Part shown: one piece after another, positions 6,649 to 15,050 of the stretch | Layout of the letters: the number at the start of each line of letters is the position of its first letter | Numbering within the stretch: the stretch's first letter is position 1 | Source of the DNA: a virus | Virus record (IMG/VR): IMGVR_UViG_3300025133_000317 | Span: 1 to 37,136 of that record | Length of the DNA stretch: 37,136 nucleotides | Strand: one strand, 5' to 3' | The notes under the pieces: generated by a model | Seen by the model: the letters and a program-made list of their open reading frames with translations, nothing else | Database searches by the model: none | What the model was told of the DNA's origin: nothing | Program-made: the position numbers and the translations under genes

Positions 6649-9051
6649 ATGGCAGAATCAGTTATAAGTAGACATTTTCCTAGCCAAGTAGTTAGTGACT
6701 TAGAAAAAATGAGTCACGACTATGGACTAAAAGTTGCAAAAGCAATACAGCACGAGTGGTTCTCTAAATCATACGGTGCTAGCGGTAGATTACATAATAA
6801 TATATCTAAATTTCACACATTACGTCTTTACGCTAGAGGCGAACAATCAATACAAAAATATAAAGACGAGTTATCTATAAATGGTGATTTATCATATCTA
6901 AATTTAGATTGGACGCCTGTTCCAATTATATCTAAATTTGTAGATATCGTAGTTAACGGTATAGCCGAAAGACTATATAAAGTAAAAGCATATTCTCAAG
7001 ATCCCCACGGTGTTGTTAAAAGAACACAGTACATGAAGGATATTGAAAAAGATATGAAGTTAAAAGATTTTTATGAATTTTGTGAAGAGTCATTTGGTAT
7101 AGCTGTAAACTCAAGAGAAGAAGGTACACTACCAACAACAGACGAAGAGTTCAAACTACACATGCAGCTTTCATACAAGCAAGAAGTTGAAATAGCCGAA
7201 GAGCAAGCTATAGAAACTTTAATGAAGGGTAACAGATATGACTTAATAAAAAGAAGATTTTATCAAGATTTAACCGTGCTAGGTATTGGAGCTGTTAAAA
7301 CGGGTTTTAATACTGCGGAAGGTGTTACTATAGATTATGTTGATCCAGCAAATCTAGTGTACTCTCACACTGATTCTCCTTATTTTGAAGACTTATACTA
7401 TGTTGGTGAGGTAAAATCAATACCTATAAATGAGCTTAAAAAACAATTTCCTTACTTAAACCAAGAAGAACTAGAGAAAATAGCTAAAACTGGAAAAGCG
7501 AGACCACACAGTCTTGGTGGTAGGATTTCGGATAACGATTCTGATAATAACAAAGTTGATATACTGTATTTTAACTATAAAACCTATATGAACGAGGTTT
7601 ATAAAATAAAAGAAAATAGTATGGGTGGTAAAAGAGTTGTGAAAAAAGATGATAGCTTTAACCCACCAAAAAGCCTAGAAGGAAAATACGAAAAATTATC
7701 TAAATCTGTTGAATGTTTATATGAAGGCGCTTATATCTTGGGCGCAAATAAACTTATCAAATGGGAGAAAGCTAATAATATGATGAGGTTAAAAAGTGAT
7801 TATACTAAAGTTAAAATGAACTATTCTATTGTAGCGCCAAGAATGTATGAGGGTCGCATAGAATCACTTGTAGGACGTATTACTGGTTTTGCTGACATGA
7901 TACAACTAACTCATTTAAAAATCCAACAAGTGTTATCTAGAATGACCCCTGATGGTGTGTTCTTAGATATAGATGGTTTAGCTGAAGTAGATCTAGGTAA
8001 TGGAACAAACTATAATGCTCAAGAAGCTTTAAACATGTTCTTCCAAACAGGTAGTGTTGTTGGTAGATCACAAACAATGGATGGTGAGGGTAATCCAGGT
8101 AAAATACCTATTCAAGAAATACAATCAGGCGCTGGTAGTGGTAAGATGCAACAGTTAATAGGTACATACAATTATTACCTACAAATGATAAGAGATGTGA
8201 CCGGGTTGAACGAAGCAAGTGACGGTTCTACACCAGCAGAAAGATCTTTAGTTGGCGTGCAAAAAATGGCTGCAGCAAACTCAAACACCGCTACTAGACA
8301 TATACTACAGTCAGGTATGTTTCTAACAGCAGACGTTGCTGAGCAACTATCACTTAGAATATCTGACATTATAGAATACTCACCAACTAAAAACGCTTTT
8401 ATTGAAGCTATTGGTGCTCACAATATAGCTACGCTAGAAGAAATGAAAAACCTTCACCTATATGACTTTGGTATATTTTTAGAGTTAGAACCCGACGAAG
8501 AGGAAAAGCAATTGTTAGAAAATAACATTCAGTCCGCGTTAGGTCAACAAGGTATCAACTTAGAAGATGCTATTGATCTAAGACAAATAAAAAATATTAA
8601 ATTAGCTAATCAACTACTTAAACTTAGAAGAAAACAAAAAGAAGAAACAGATCAAGCAAACCAACTTCAACAAACACAAGCCCAAGGTCAAGCGCAAGAA
8701 AAAGCAGCTGCTGCTACCGCTAAAGCTGAAATTGATAAAGGTAAGGCACAGATTGAAAATCAAATAAAACTAGAAAGTATTAAAGTTGATGGTAAATCAA
8801 AAATAATACAGCAAGAAGGTGATATTAAAGAAAAGTTAATGCAATTAGAATTTCAATATAACATGCAATTGAAACAACTAGAAGCTAAAACTAAAAACGC
8901 AGGACAACTGTTAACAGAAAGCAGAAAAGATCAAAGAACAAAAATGCAAGCAACTCAACAATCAGCAATGATTGACCAAAAAGAAAATCAAAAACCAGCT
9001 CAAAATTTTGAGTCTTCAGGTAACGATACTTTAGGTGGATTTGGCTTGTAA
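6649..9051 (+). CDS. Portal protein
   Basis: This is an 800-residue protein lying two bases after TerL, the standard portal position. The N-terminal half has WTPVPIISKFVDIVVNGIAERLY, a portal-clip/wing type segment, then an alpha/beta core and MTPDGVFLDIDGLAEVDL. Residues about 505-560 (TGLNEASDGSTPAERSLVGVQ) match the region after the tunnel loop in large Bacteroidota phage portals, as I recall them. The C-terminal 140 residues are a long Gln/Lys/Glu/Ala-rich coiled coil (QLQQTQAQGQAQEKAAAATAK), as expected for a barrel or crown extension into the capsid. It forms the dodecameric DNA channel at one capsid vertex. No frameshift or truncation is visible. Confidence 0.9.
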   Translation: MAESVISRHFPSQVVSDLEKMSHDYGLKVAKAIQHEWFSKSYGASGRLHNNISKFHTLRLYARGEQSIQKYKDELSINGDLSYLNLDWTPVPIISKFVDIVVNGIAERLYKVKAYSQDPHGVVKRTQYMKDIEKDMKLKDFYEFCEESFGIAVNSREEGTLPTTDEEFKLHMQLSYKQEVEIAEEQAIETLMKGNRYDLIKRRFYQDLTVLGIGAVKTGFNTAEGVTIDYVDPANLVYSHTDSPYFEDLYYVGEVKSIPINELKKQFPYLNQEELEKIAKTGKARPHSLGGRISDNDSDNNKVDILYFNYKTYMNEVYKIKENSMGGKRVVKKDDSFNPPKSLEGKYEKLSKSVECLYEGAYILGANKLIKWEKANNMMRLKSDYTKVKMNYSIVAPRMYEGRIESLVGRITGFADMIQLTHLKIQQVLSRMTPDGVFLDIDGLAEVDLGNGTNYNAQEALNMFFQTGSVVGRSQTMDGEGNPGKIPIQEIQSGAGSGKMQQLIGTYNYYLQMIRDVTGLNEASDGSTPAERSLVGVQKMAAANSNTATRHILQSGMFLTADVAEQLSLRISDIIEYSPTKNAFIEAIGAHNIATLEEMKNLHLYDFGIFLELEPDEEEKQLLENNIQSALGQQGINLEDAIDLRQIKNIKLANQLLKLRRKQKEETDQANQLQQTQAQGQAQEKAAAATAKAEIDKGKAQIENQIKLESIKVDGKSKIIQQEGDIKEKLMQLEFQYNMQLKQLEAKTKNAGQLLTESRKDQRTKMQATQQSAMIDQKENQKPAQNFESSGNDTLGGFGL

Positions 9052-9059
9052 AATTATTA

Positions 9060-9078
9060 ATTTATATTATATTATATT
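9060..9078 (+). promoter_or_regulatory. A/T leader with TATTA repeats before the scaffold gene
   Basis: Tandem TATTA units run directly into ATG 9079. The last ten bases of leader and the first eleven of the gene (ATATTATATT then ATGGCAAAAAA) are identical to those at the 11929 gene. There is no Shine-Dalgarno sequence. It probably keeps the start site unstructured. Confidence 0.35.
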
Positions 9079-10311
9079 ATGGCAAAAAAGAAAAAAGAAG
9101 AACCAGTTGTAGACAACGAAACTGGTTCATTGAAAGTAAAAGAAAAAGTAGAAAAACAACCAGATGGTAACGAGACTAAAGGTGACGTTACCAAGGTTAA
9201 AGAAAAAATGACAATGAAACCTGAGGTTATAGGTGAAACTATAACTAAGGTTGATTTAGATAAACCATCAAAACCAAAAGAAAACGAAGCTAAAGAAGAT
9301 AACGCTAACGATAAGGGAGTGGTTGAAGAGTCTAAAGACACCAACACCCCACAAGAACAAGAAAAAGTACAACCGGAAACTAAAGCACAAGAAACCCCAG
9401 TGTTAGAAGAAGTTACTGCGGAAACGGAAACTGAAGAGATTGCTGTGGTAGCTGAAGAAGCTATTAAGGAATCCATGGAAACTGGCAAACCTTTACCCGA
9501 AGGCGTACAAAAGCTAGTTGACTTCATAGAAGAAACTGGCGGAGATTTAAATGACTATGTTAAGCTTAATCAAGATTATAGCGAGATGGATAATCAAGAC
9601 TTATTACAAGAGTATTACAAGCAAACTAAACCCCATTTAAATGCAGAAGAAATTAACTTCCTTATGGAAGATCAATTCTCTTACGACGAGGATGTAGATG
9701 AGGATAGAGATATAAAAAGAAAAAAATTAGCGCTTAAAGAGCAAGTTGCCAGCGCTAGAAGCCACTTAGACGGGCAAAAGTCTAAATACTACGAAGAAAT
9801 TAAAAGTGGATCAAAGCTCACTGGTGAGCAACAAGAAGCTATTAATTTCTACAATAAAGCACAGCAGGAAGGACAGTATAACGAGGATGTTACTAACAGG
9901 TTTCTAAACAAAACTAGTAGGTTTTTTGGCGATAAATTCAAAGGTTTTGAATATGAGGTAGGAGACAAGAAGTTTAGAGTTAACGTAAGTGACGCAAAAA
10001 AAGTTGAAAAATCTCAACGTGACATAAATAACTTTATAGGAAAGTTTCTTGATAAAGATATGAATATGATAGACCCATCGGGTTATCACAAAGGATTATA
10101 TACAGCTATGAATCCAGATACAATTGCTAACCACTTTTACGAGCAAGGCAAGGCCGACGCGTTAAAAACAAGCGTTGAAGAAGCTAAAAACGTAAACATG
10201 GCACCTAGACAAACTATGGATCCTAATTTAAATATTGGGGGAATCACAGTTAGAGCTTTAGATGCTGATTCTGCTAATGACTTTAAATTTAAAATTAAAA
10301 ACAAAAAATAA
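9079..10311 (+). CDS. Putative scaffolding / capsid assembly protein
   Basis: This is a 410-residue protein between portal and major capsid, the usual place for a scaffold. Residues 1-140 are low complexity, rich in Lys, Glu, Thr and Val, and very probably disordered. Residues 140-410 are mostly helical and strongly charged, including an acidic DEDVDEDRDIKRKKLALKEQV stretch. The end has GYHKGLYTAMNPDTIANHFYEQGKADAL, then NIGGITVRALDAD and a basic KFKIKNKK tail; a basic C-terminus that contacts capsid subunits is a known scaffold trait. No separate prohead protease is visible, so removal of the scaffold may not need a phage protease, or the protease lies elsewhere. The role is inferred from position and composition. 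Confidence 0.7.
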   Translation: MAKKKKEEPVVDNETGSLKVKEKVEKQPDGNETKGDVTKVKEKMTMKPEVIGETITKVDLDKPSKPKENEAKEDNANDKGVVEESKDTNTPQEQEKVQPETKAQETPVLEEVTAETETEEIAVVAEEAIKESMETGKPLPEGVQKLVDFIEETGGDLNDYVKLNQDYSEMDNQDLLQEYYKQTKPHLNAEEINFLMEDQFSYDEDVDEDRDIKRKKLALKEQVASARSHLDGQKSKYYEEIKSGSKLTGEQQEAINFYNKAQQEGQYNEDVTNRFLNKTSRFFGDKFKGFEYEVGDKKFRVNVSDAKKVEKSQRDINNFIGKFLDKDMNMIDPSGYHKGLYTAMNPDTIANHFYEQGKADALKTSVEEAKNVNMAPRQTMDPNLNIGGITVRALDADSANDFKFKIKNKK

Positions 10312-10331
10312 CAAATTAAAAATTAAAAATT
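10312..10331 (+). promoter_or_regulatory. A/T leader with AATTAAA repeats before the capsid gene
   Basis: The 20 bases before the capsid ATG consist of overlapping AATTAAA units with no Shine-Dalgarno sequence. This fits the Bacteroidota habit of A-rich, unstructured leaders on highly translated genes. Confidence 0.4.
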
Positions 10332-11852
10332 ATGGCAATTACTGCAGGAGATAATTTGAATAGTGTACCTGCTCCAAGGCAACAAACACTATCTACAAAT
10401 TACTTAGACCTTAACAGCACGTCTGGATGGGGTCAACAATATGTTCCAGATCTAATGGAGAAAGAAGCTGAGGTATTTGGTCCTAGGACTATATCTGGTT
10501 TCCTTTCACAAGTTGGAGCTGAAGAATCTATGAGTGCTGATCAAGTTATTTGGTCAGAGCAAGGTAGATTACACTTATCTTATTTATGTGACATTGATGG
10601 AGGTGGTTCTAGTTCACCAGTAGTTACAATTCAATCTGATATTGATGGACTTAATTATGCTGAAGCTGGTATTTCAGTAGCACACGGTGTTAGATTAAAT
10701 GACACTGTTATTCTATCGAACGCTAATGGAGTTTACAAAGGTTTAGTAACAGGTTTTGCTGGTACTAACGATTGTGACGTTACTGTCGCTATATACGATG
10801 GTAGTACAGTCGCTACGCTCGCTACTAATAAAGGGACGACTATGTTAGTTTACGGTTCTGAATTCGCAAAAGGTATGGCTTATTATACTGCCGCTGGTAC
10901 AGCTGCTGCTGATTCAAGAGGTGCTAACGAACCAAAATTCAAAACTTTCTCTAATAAACCAATTATAATCAGAGATTACTACGAAGTATCAGGTTCTGAT
11001 GTTTCTAAAATTGGATGGGTTGAAGTTACGGCTGAAGGTGGTGCTAGTGGATACTTATGGTATTTAAAAGCTGAAGCTGACACAAGAGCTCGTTTTACTG
11101 ATTACTTAGAAATGGCAATGCTTGAAGGTGAGCTTGGTGATGATAATGCTCACAACTTCGGTGCTGGTGGTTCTGGTGCTGCTCAAGGAGTTGATGCATG
11201 GCTTGGAAACGCAACTGGTTCTACAGTTGGAACTGAAGGTTTGTTTGCAGCTATCGAAGATAGAGGTAACTTAACTTCAGGTGTTACTGGTGTTAATGCA
11301 GCTACTGATTTAGCTGAATTTGACGCTATCTTAGCTGAATTTGATAAGCAAGGTGCTATTGAAGAAAACATGATGTTTGTAAACAGAGCTACTTCGTTAG
11401 CGATGGATGACATGTTAGCTTCTATGAATTCTTACGGAGCTGGTGGTACTTCTTACGGAGTATTCAACAACTCAGAAGACATGGCGCTTAATTTAGGTTT
11501 CTCTGGTTTCAGAAGAGGTTCTTATGACTTCTACAAATCTGACTTTAGATACTTAAACGACAAAGCTACTAGAGGAGGTATTAATGATACCGCTGGCGCT
11601 AACGCGATCAGAGGGGTGATTGTTCCTGCTGGAACTTCTACTGTTTATGACCAACAATTAGGAAAGAATCTTAAGAGACCTTTCTTGCATGTTCGTTATA
11701 GAGCTTCTCAAACTGATGACAGAAAAATGAAAACTTGGACTACTGGTTCGGTTGGTGCTGCTACATCTGCTTTAGATGCAATGCAAATCCACATGCTTTC
11801 TGAGAGATGTTTAGTTACTCAAGGTGCTAACAATTTCATGTTAATGAAATAG
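10332..11852 (+). CDS. Major capsid protein
   Basis: This is a 506-residue protein. It opens MAITAGDNLNSVPAPRQQTL, then GWGQQYVPDLMEKEAEVFGPRTISGFLSQVGAEE, matching my recollection of HK97-fold capsid proteins from large Bacteroidota and marine phages. Residues about 85-200 form a beta-rich insertion (DGGGSSSPVVTIQSD through GTTMLVYG). The P-domain-like spine helix region begins at DTRARFTDYLEMAMLEGE. Near the end, GKNLKRPFLHVRYRA and SALDAMQIHMLSERCLVTQGANNFMLMK look like the A-domain. Codon use is more biased here than in neighbours (GCT, GGT and TTC are frequent), consistent with high expression, and a strong terminator follows. The scaffold gene lies just upstream. Confidence 0.9.
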   Translation: MAITAGDNLNSVPAPRQQTLSTNYLDLNSTSGWGQQYVPDLMEKEAEVFGPRTISGFLSQVGAEESMSADQVIWSEQGRLHLSYLCDIDGGGSSSPVVTIQSDIDGLNYAEAGISVAHGVRLNDTVILSNANGVYKGLVTGFAGTNDCDVTVAIYDGSTVATLATNKGTTMLVYGSEFAKGMAYYTAAGTAAADSRGANEPKFKTFSNKPIIIRDYYEVSGSDVSKIGWVEVTAEGGASGYLWYLKAEADTRARFTDYLEMAMLEGELGDDNAHNFGAGGSGAAQGVDAWLGNATGSTVGTEGLFAAIEDRGNLTSGVTGVNAATDLAEFDAILAEFDKQGAIEENMMFVNRATSLAMDDMLASMNSYGAGGTSYGVFNNSEDMALNLGFSGFRRGSYDFYKSDFRYLNDKATRGGINDTAGANAIRGVIVPAGTSTVYDQQLGKNLKRPFLHVRYRASQTDDRKMKTWTTGSVGAATSALDAMQIHMLSERCLVTQGANNFMLMK

Positions 11853-11866
11853 GCACACAATTATTT

Positions 11867-11898
11867 AAAAGAACCGAGGTTTCGGCCTCGGTCCTTTT
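11867..11898 (+). terminator. Rho-independent terminator after the capsid gene
   Basis: ACCGAGG pairs with CCTCGGT around a six-base TTTCGG loop. After one A-C mismatch the stem continues as AAAAG with CTTTT. A T-rich run (TTTTATTTTTATT) follows at once. This is a textbook intrinsic terminator 15 bases after the capsid stop and should close the head-gene transcript or sharply lower read-through. Confidence 0.85.
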
Positions 11899-11909
11899 AT
11901 TTTTATTAA

Positions 11910-11928
11910 TTTTATTATATATTATATT
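11910..11928 (+). promoter_or_regulatory. A/T leader before the 11929 gene, near-copy of the scaffold leader
   Basis: This is an A/T-only stretch ending ATATTATATT before ATG, matching the leader of the 9079 gene, including the next GGCAAAAAA. Since a terminator lies just upstream, a promoter might be expected here, but no TAnnTTTG box is visible. Confidence 0.35.
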
Positions 11929-12780
11929 ATGGCAAAAAAAACAAAAAAAGTTGAGGTAGAAACTCAAATAGAAACAATGGAAGAAACAGTTACAGAATTT
12001 TTTGAAGAAACTGTAGTTGAAGAACCAAAAGCAAGAGAAAGAATTAAACCCACTAATGAATGGGAAATAAAAGATAGAATTTACTATCTAAAAGGAAGAG
12101 ACAAACCATTATCAAGATCAATTAAATCTGCTAATATTTATTATTTTGATGAAGAAAAAGGTTATGAAAGAGAACTTAAGTATTGTCAAAATCAAAAAAC
12201 TTCGTTTGTTGATGAAATGAAAGGAGATCAAAGATTAGAGCATATTGTATTTAGAGGTGGAAGTTTGTTTGTTCCAAGAGAACAAACGGTTTTACAGAAA
12301 TTATTATCTTTATATCATCCTAATAGAGATCAAGTATATTACGAATTTCAACCTTCCGCTATAGCTGCTGATGAAATCGATGTATTAAATATTCAAGTTG
12401 ATGCGTTAGTAGCTGCTAGAAATATTGATATAGATATGGCTGAAGCTATTATGCGTGTAGAGAGAGGATCTGAGGTATCTAGTTTGAGTTCTAAGGAACT
12501 TAAAAGAGATTTATTAGTATTTGCTCGTAACAACCCTAAACTCTTCTTAGAGTTAGCGGATGACGAGAATGTAATGTTAAGAAACTTTGGTATTAAAGCT
12601 GTTGAAGCTGGAATACTAAGATTATCTTCTGATCAAAGAAACTTCTTATGGGGTAGTAACGGAAGAAAATTAATGGTTATACCATTTGACGAGCATCCTT
12701 ACACTGCGTTAGCACATTGGTTTAAAACTGATGAAGGTATGGAAATCTACTCTAATATAGAGAAAAGATTAAATCAATAA
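11929..12780 (+). CDS. Conserved phage protein of unknown function, between two terminators
   Basis: This is a 283-residue protein. Residues 1-45 are a disordered acidic lead (VEVETQIETMEETVTEFFEETVVEEP). The folded part has DRIYYLKGRDKPLSRSI, YYFDEEKGYERELKYCQNQ, IVFRGGSLFVPREQTVLQKLLSLYHPNRDQVYYEF, then helices with SSLSSKELKRDLLVFARNNPKLFLEL. The end is WGSNGRKLMVIPFDEHPYTALAHWFKTDEGMEIY. I recall similar proteins just downstream of the capsid gene in marine phages, always unnamed. The first folded part, with its basic strand and YYF, resembles a capsid- or DNA-contact domain only loosely. No catalytic motif is seen. Its isolation by terminators on both sides suggests its own expression level, perhaps as an abundant head component. 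Confidence 0.7.
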   Translation: MAKKTKKVEVETQIETMEETVTEFFEETVVEEPKARERIKPTNEWEIKDRIYYLKGRDKPLSRSIKSANIYYFDEEKGYERELKYCQNQKTSFVDEMKGDQRLEHIVFRGGSLFVPREQTVLQKLLSLYHPNRDQVYYEFQPSAIAADEIDVLNIQVDALVAARNIDIDMAEAIMRVERGSEVSSLSSKELKRDLLVFARNNPKLFLELADDENVMLRNFGIKAVEAGILRLSSDQRNFLWGSNGRKLMVIPFDEHPYTALAHWFKTDEGMEIYSNIEKRLNQ

Positions 12781-12789
12781 CAAAATAAT

Positions 12790-12813
12790 ATGGTTGCCCT
12801 TCGGGGCGACCAT
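12790..12813 (+). terminator. Hairpin with UUCG tetraloop, probable terminator
   Basis: ATGGTTGCCC and GGGCGACCAT form a 10-bp stem with one G-T wobble, closed by a TTCG tetraloop, an exceptionally stable loop in RNA. TTTATTAAAATTT follows. It lies 10 bases after the stop of the 11929 gene. The T-run is short, so it may be a partial terminator or an mRNA 3'-end stabiliser rather than a complete stop. The ATG at its 5' edge is part of the stem and is unlikely to be a start. Confidence 0.75.
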
Positions 12814-12831
12814 TTATTAAAATTTAATTTT

Positions 12832-12996
12832 ATGAAAGAAAAATCAAAGGGTTTAGGAGACTCAATAGAAAAATTTACAAAAGCAACTGGTATAAAAAGT
12901 CTAGTTCAATTTGGAAATAAAATGGCTGGTAAAAAAGGTTGTGGATGTAACAAAAGAAGGCAGGCATTAAATAAAGCAGTTCCTTATAAAAAATAA
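12832..12996 (+). CDS. Tiny conserved protein with GCGC-KRR motif
   Basis: This is 54 residues from ATG 12832. The in-frame ATG at 12790 lies in a hairpin, and its 14 extra residues are encoded by the stem-loop. An amphipathic helix (LGDSIEKFTKATGIKSLV) is followed by KKGCGCNKRRQALNKAVPY. The Cys-Gly-Cys followed by Lys-Arg-Arg and LN recurs in small phage proteins and at the ends of some larger ones, in my recollection; two cysteines alone could form half of a metal site in a dimer. The function is unknown. It sits between the capsid-side genes and the ring proteins and may be a small neck or head component. Confidence 0.6.
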   Translation: MKEKSKGLGDSIEKFTKATGIKSLVQFGNKMAGKKGCGCNKRRQALNKAVPYKK

Positions 12997-12999
12997 AAA

Positions 13000-13722
13000 A
13001 TGGTAAATATAGATACAGTATATCAAACAGTACAAGCCTTAGCTAACAAAGAGCAAAGAGGATACATAACGCCTCAAGAGTTTAATTTGTTCGCCAACCA
13101 AGCTCAACAAGATATTTTTGAGCAATACTTTTATGATATAAATGCTTTTAGAGAAAAAAGACCTAAGTCTTTTGAGATTGGAGATTCTGTATCACATATA
13201 ATGACCAAGGTGAGGGATTGGTATTCTATAGAAAGTTTAGGTGTTGGTGGTATTATACCAGGTGGTACTGGCGGCGCTGGGAATAATGGAAAACTAATAT
13301 ATAACAAGGGTGGAATAAATAGGGAGATGAGAGAGGTTAGCGGTCCAGAGGAACTGAGAAACTTAGCCGCGTCCCATTGGCACAATCAGAATCAAGGTGA
13401 GGTGTTTTTTTTCAGGGAAAACGCTTTTAAGATTCAAGTGTGGAAGTTTGGCGCACCAATACCTGATGCTGATTATGCTACTGACGTTAGCATTGAAGTT
13501 ATAGATGGAAGACCCGATTTGGTTTATTGGGGTTACGTTGTTGTTAACGAAGAAGCGATTTACAACGGTGGAACTAGTAAACACTTTCAGTTACACCACT
13601 CTGAACAACCTGATTTAGTTATAAAAATATTAAAACTAGCTGGTATTGCAATAGAAGACCCGTCTTTATTCCAAGCATCATCTAGCGAAGATCAAACGAA
13701 CTTACAACAAGAAAATAAATAG
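13000..13722 (+). CDS. Putative ring / head-tail connector protein 1
   Basis: This is a 240-residue protein. The N-terminal NIDTVYQTVQALANKEQRGYITPQEFNLFANQAQQDIFEQYFYD is a highly typical start for a protein found downstream of the capsid gene in marine Bacteroidota phages, as I recall. It is a helical bundle like connector proteins that stack below the portal. The second half is beta-rich (NAFKIQVWKFG, then VSIEVIDGRPDLVYWGYVV), and near the end HFQLHHSEQPDLVIKILKLAGIAIEDP resembles a closing helical hairpin. A Gly-rich loop (GVGGIIPGGTGGAGNNG) sits in the middle. It has no enzyme motif. The position before the 440-residue protein and the tail protein supports a neck role. Confidence 0.65.
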   Translation: MVNIDTVYQTVQALANKEQRGYITPQEFNLFANQAQQDIFEQYFYDINAFREKRPKSFEIGDSVSHIMTKVRDWYSIESLGVGGIIPGGTGGAGNNGKLIYNKGGINREMREVSGPEELRNLAASHWHNQNQGEVFFFRENAFKIQVWKFGAPIPDADYATDVSIEVIDGRPDLVYWGYVVVNEEAIYNGGTSKHFQLHHSEQPDLVIKILKLAGIAIEDPSLFQASSSEDQTNLQQENK

Positions 13723-13724
13723 AT

Positions 13725-15047
13725 ATGGCAACAGACAGAGCAAGAGGCGGGAAAGGTAGCGATAAGCATTCTGATTATTACAATGAAGATCAAGATCTTT
13801 TAGGTAACTACCAATATATAGATATAAAAGAAATTATAGCTAATTTTACCGCTGTCTATGTTGGTGAGAATAAGATTCTAGCTAATGTTTTGGATGGTGA
13901 TATTAATTATCACGCACATCGTGCGTTACAAGAACTGTCTTATGATACATTAAAATCTTGCAAAACACAAGAAATAATATTACCACCATCATTACAAATG
14001 CGTTTGCCTCATGATTATGTTAACTATACAAAAATAACTTGGAGTGATGGCAAAGGAATTGAGCACATTATATACCCAACAAGTAAGACGGGTAATCATA
14101 ACACTATCCAGCAGGACAGCGATGGAAACTACAAGCTAGCAAAATCCCTTGAGTCCCAACAACAAGGGCCAGCTATGTTAATTCAAGATAAAGTAAGTGG
14201 AAAATATACGCACTCTAATAGGTTCGAGTTGGAAGATGGTTATGGAACTAAGTTTATCTCAGGCGCGTACGTTTTGCAAGCGGATTATTCTGGCCCGTTT
14301 AGATTAAACTCAAATTACTTGCATTATAACGGACCTGGAGTTACTCAAAATAGCGAGCAAATTACCGAACCCTTTTTAAAGGATGGTATGGAAATTTTTC
14401 ATATAGGAATGCAACCAGGAACAACAATAACAGATGTTGCTATTGTAGGAAAACCACCAATCGTAGGTAACTTTACAACTGAATTTTACCTATCTAAACC
14501 AACCAAAAAAATACAAGAATCTTATACAAATTCAAAAATTGCTAAATATGTTTCTTTTGATGATATATCAGGTTCAACTACTTGGGGTAAATATAAGTCA
14601 GCATCAGGTCAATCTACTAGCATAAACGCAAACCAAACTGCGTCTCAAGGTGTTGATCACGATAATTACTTTAATAATTCTGGCCAACGTAGAGGGCTAG
14701 ATCCACAGTATGCTCAATCAAATGGAAGTTTCTTTATAAACCACTCTAATGGTAAAATACATTTTAGCTCTGATTTAGCTGGTAAAAATATAATACTACA
14801 CTACCTAAGCGATCATCATGGAGAATATGGAGAGGCTATAGTTCATAAATTCGCAGAAGAAGCAATGTATAAACATATAGCTTATGGGTGCGCACAAGCA
14901 AGAACAGATGTTCCACCACCAATAGTACAAAGATTAAAACAAGAGAGGTCGGTTGAAACTAGAAAAGCAAAAATAAGATTGTCAAATATTAAAATTGAGG
15001 AAATTTCTCAAATAATGAGAGGAAAATCTAAATTTTTAGATCACTAA
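13725..15047 (+). CDS. Putative ring / tail-adaptor protein 2
   Basis: This is a 440-residue protein. After a polar start, DIKEIIANFTAVYVGENKILANV and INYHAHRALQELSYDTLKSC form a helical region, followed by EIILPPSLQMRLPHDYVNYTKITW (residues about 83-106), the signature-like core that recurs in homologues I recall, then IEHIIYPTSKTGN. A variable beta-rich middle follows. The C-terminal third (HSNGKIHFSSDLAGKNIILHYLSD, then AIVHKFAEEAMYKHIAYGCAQARTDVP) looks like a paired strand and helix closing onto the ring. It resembles tail-tube-A or connector proteins of short-tailed phages by position and architecture. It starts two bases after the preceding stop and ends three bases before the tail gene. 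The exact ring is not assignable. Confidence 0.6.
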   Translation: MATDRARGGKGSDKHSDYYNEDQDLLGNYQYIDIKEIIANFTAVYVGENKILANVLDGDINYHAHRALQELSYDTLKSCKTQEIILPPSLQMRLPHDYVNYTKITWSDGKGIEHIIYPTSKTGNHNTIQQDSDGNYKLAKSLESQQQGPAMLIQDKVSGKYTHSNRFELEDGYGTKFISGAYVLQADYSGPFRLNSNYLHYNGPGVTQNSEQITEPFLKDGMEIFHIGMQPGTTITDVAIVGKPPIVGNFTTEFYLSKPTKKIQESYTNSKIAKYVSFDDISGSTTWGKYKSASGQSTSINANQTASQGVDHDNYFNNSGQRRGLDPQYAQSNGSFFINHSNGKIHFSSDLAGKNIILHYLSDHHGEYGEAIVHKFAEEAMYKHIAYGCAQARTDVPPPIVQRLKQERSVETRKAKIRLSNIKIEEISQIMRGKSKFLDH

Positions 15048-15050
15048 AAT

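Noticed and set aside
9072-9527. Ser/Thr-rich 151-codon frame on the minus strand
   Set aside because: It is the complement of the Lys/Glu/Thr-rich scaffold N-terminus; such composition creates open antisense frames. No start context or neighbours support it.
11899-11928. Bacteroidota promoter (TTG, TAnnTTTG) after the capsid terminator
   Set aside because: The stretch is A/T rich but has no TTTG box at a suitable distance.
12790-12831. Upstream ATG for the CGC protein
   Set aside because: The ATG and next codons form a stable TTCG hairpin that is better explained as a terminator.
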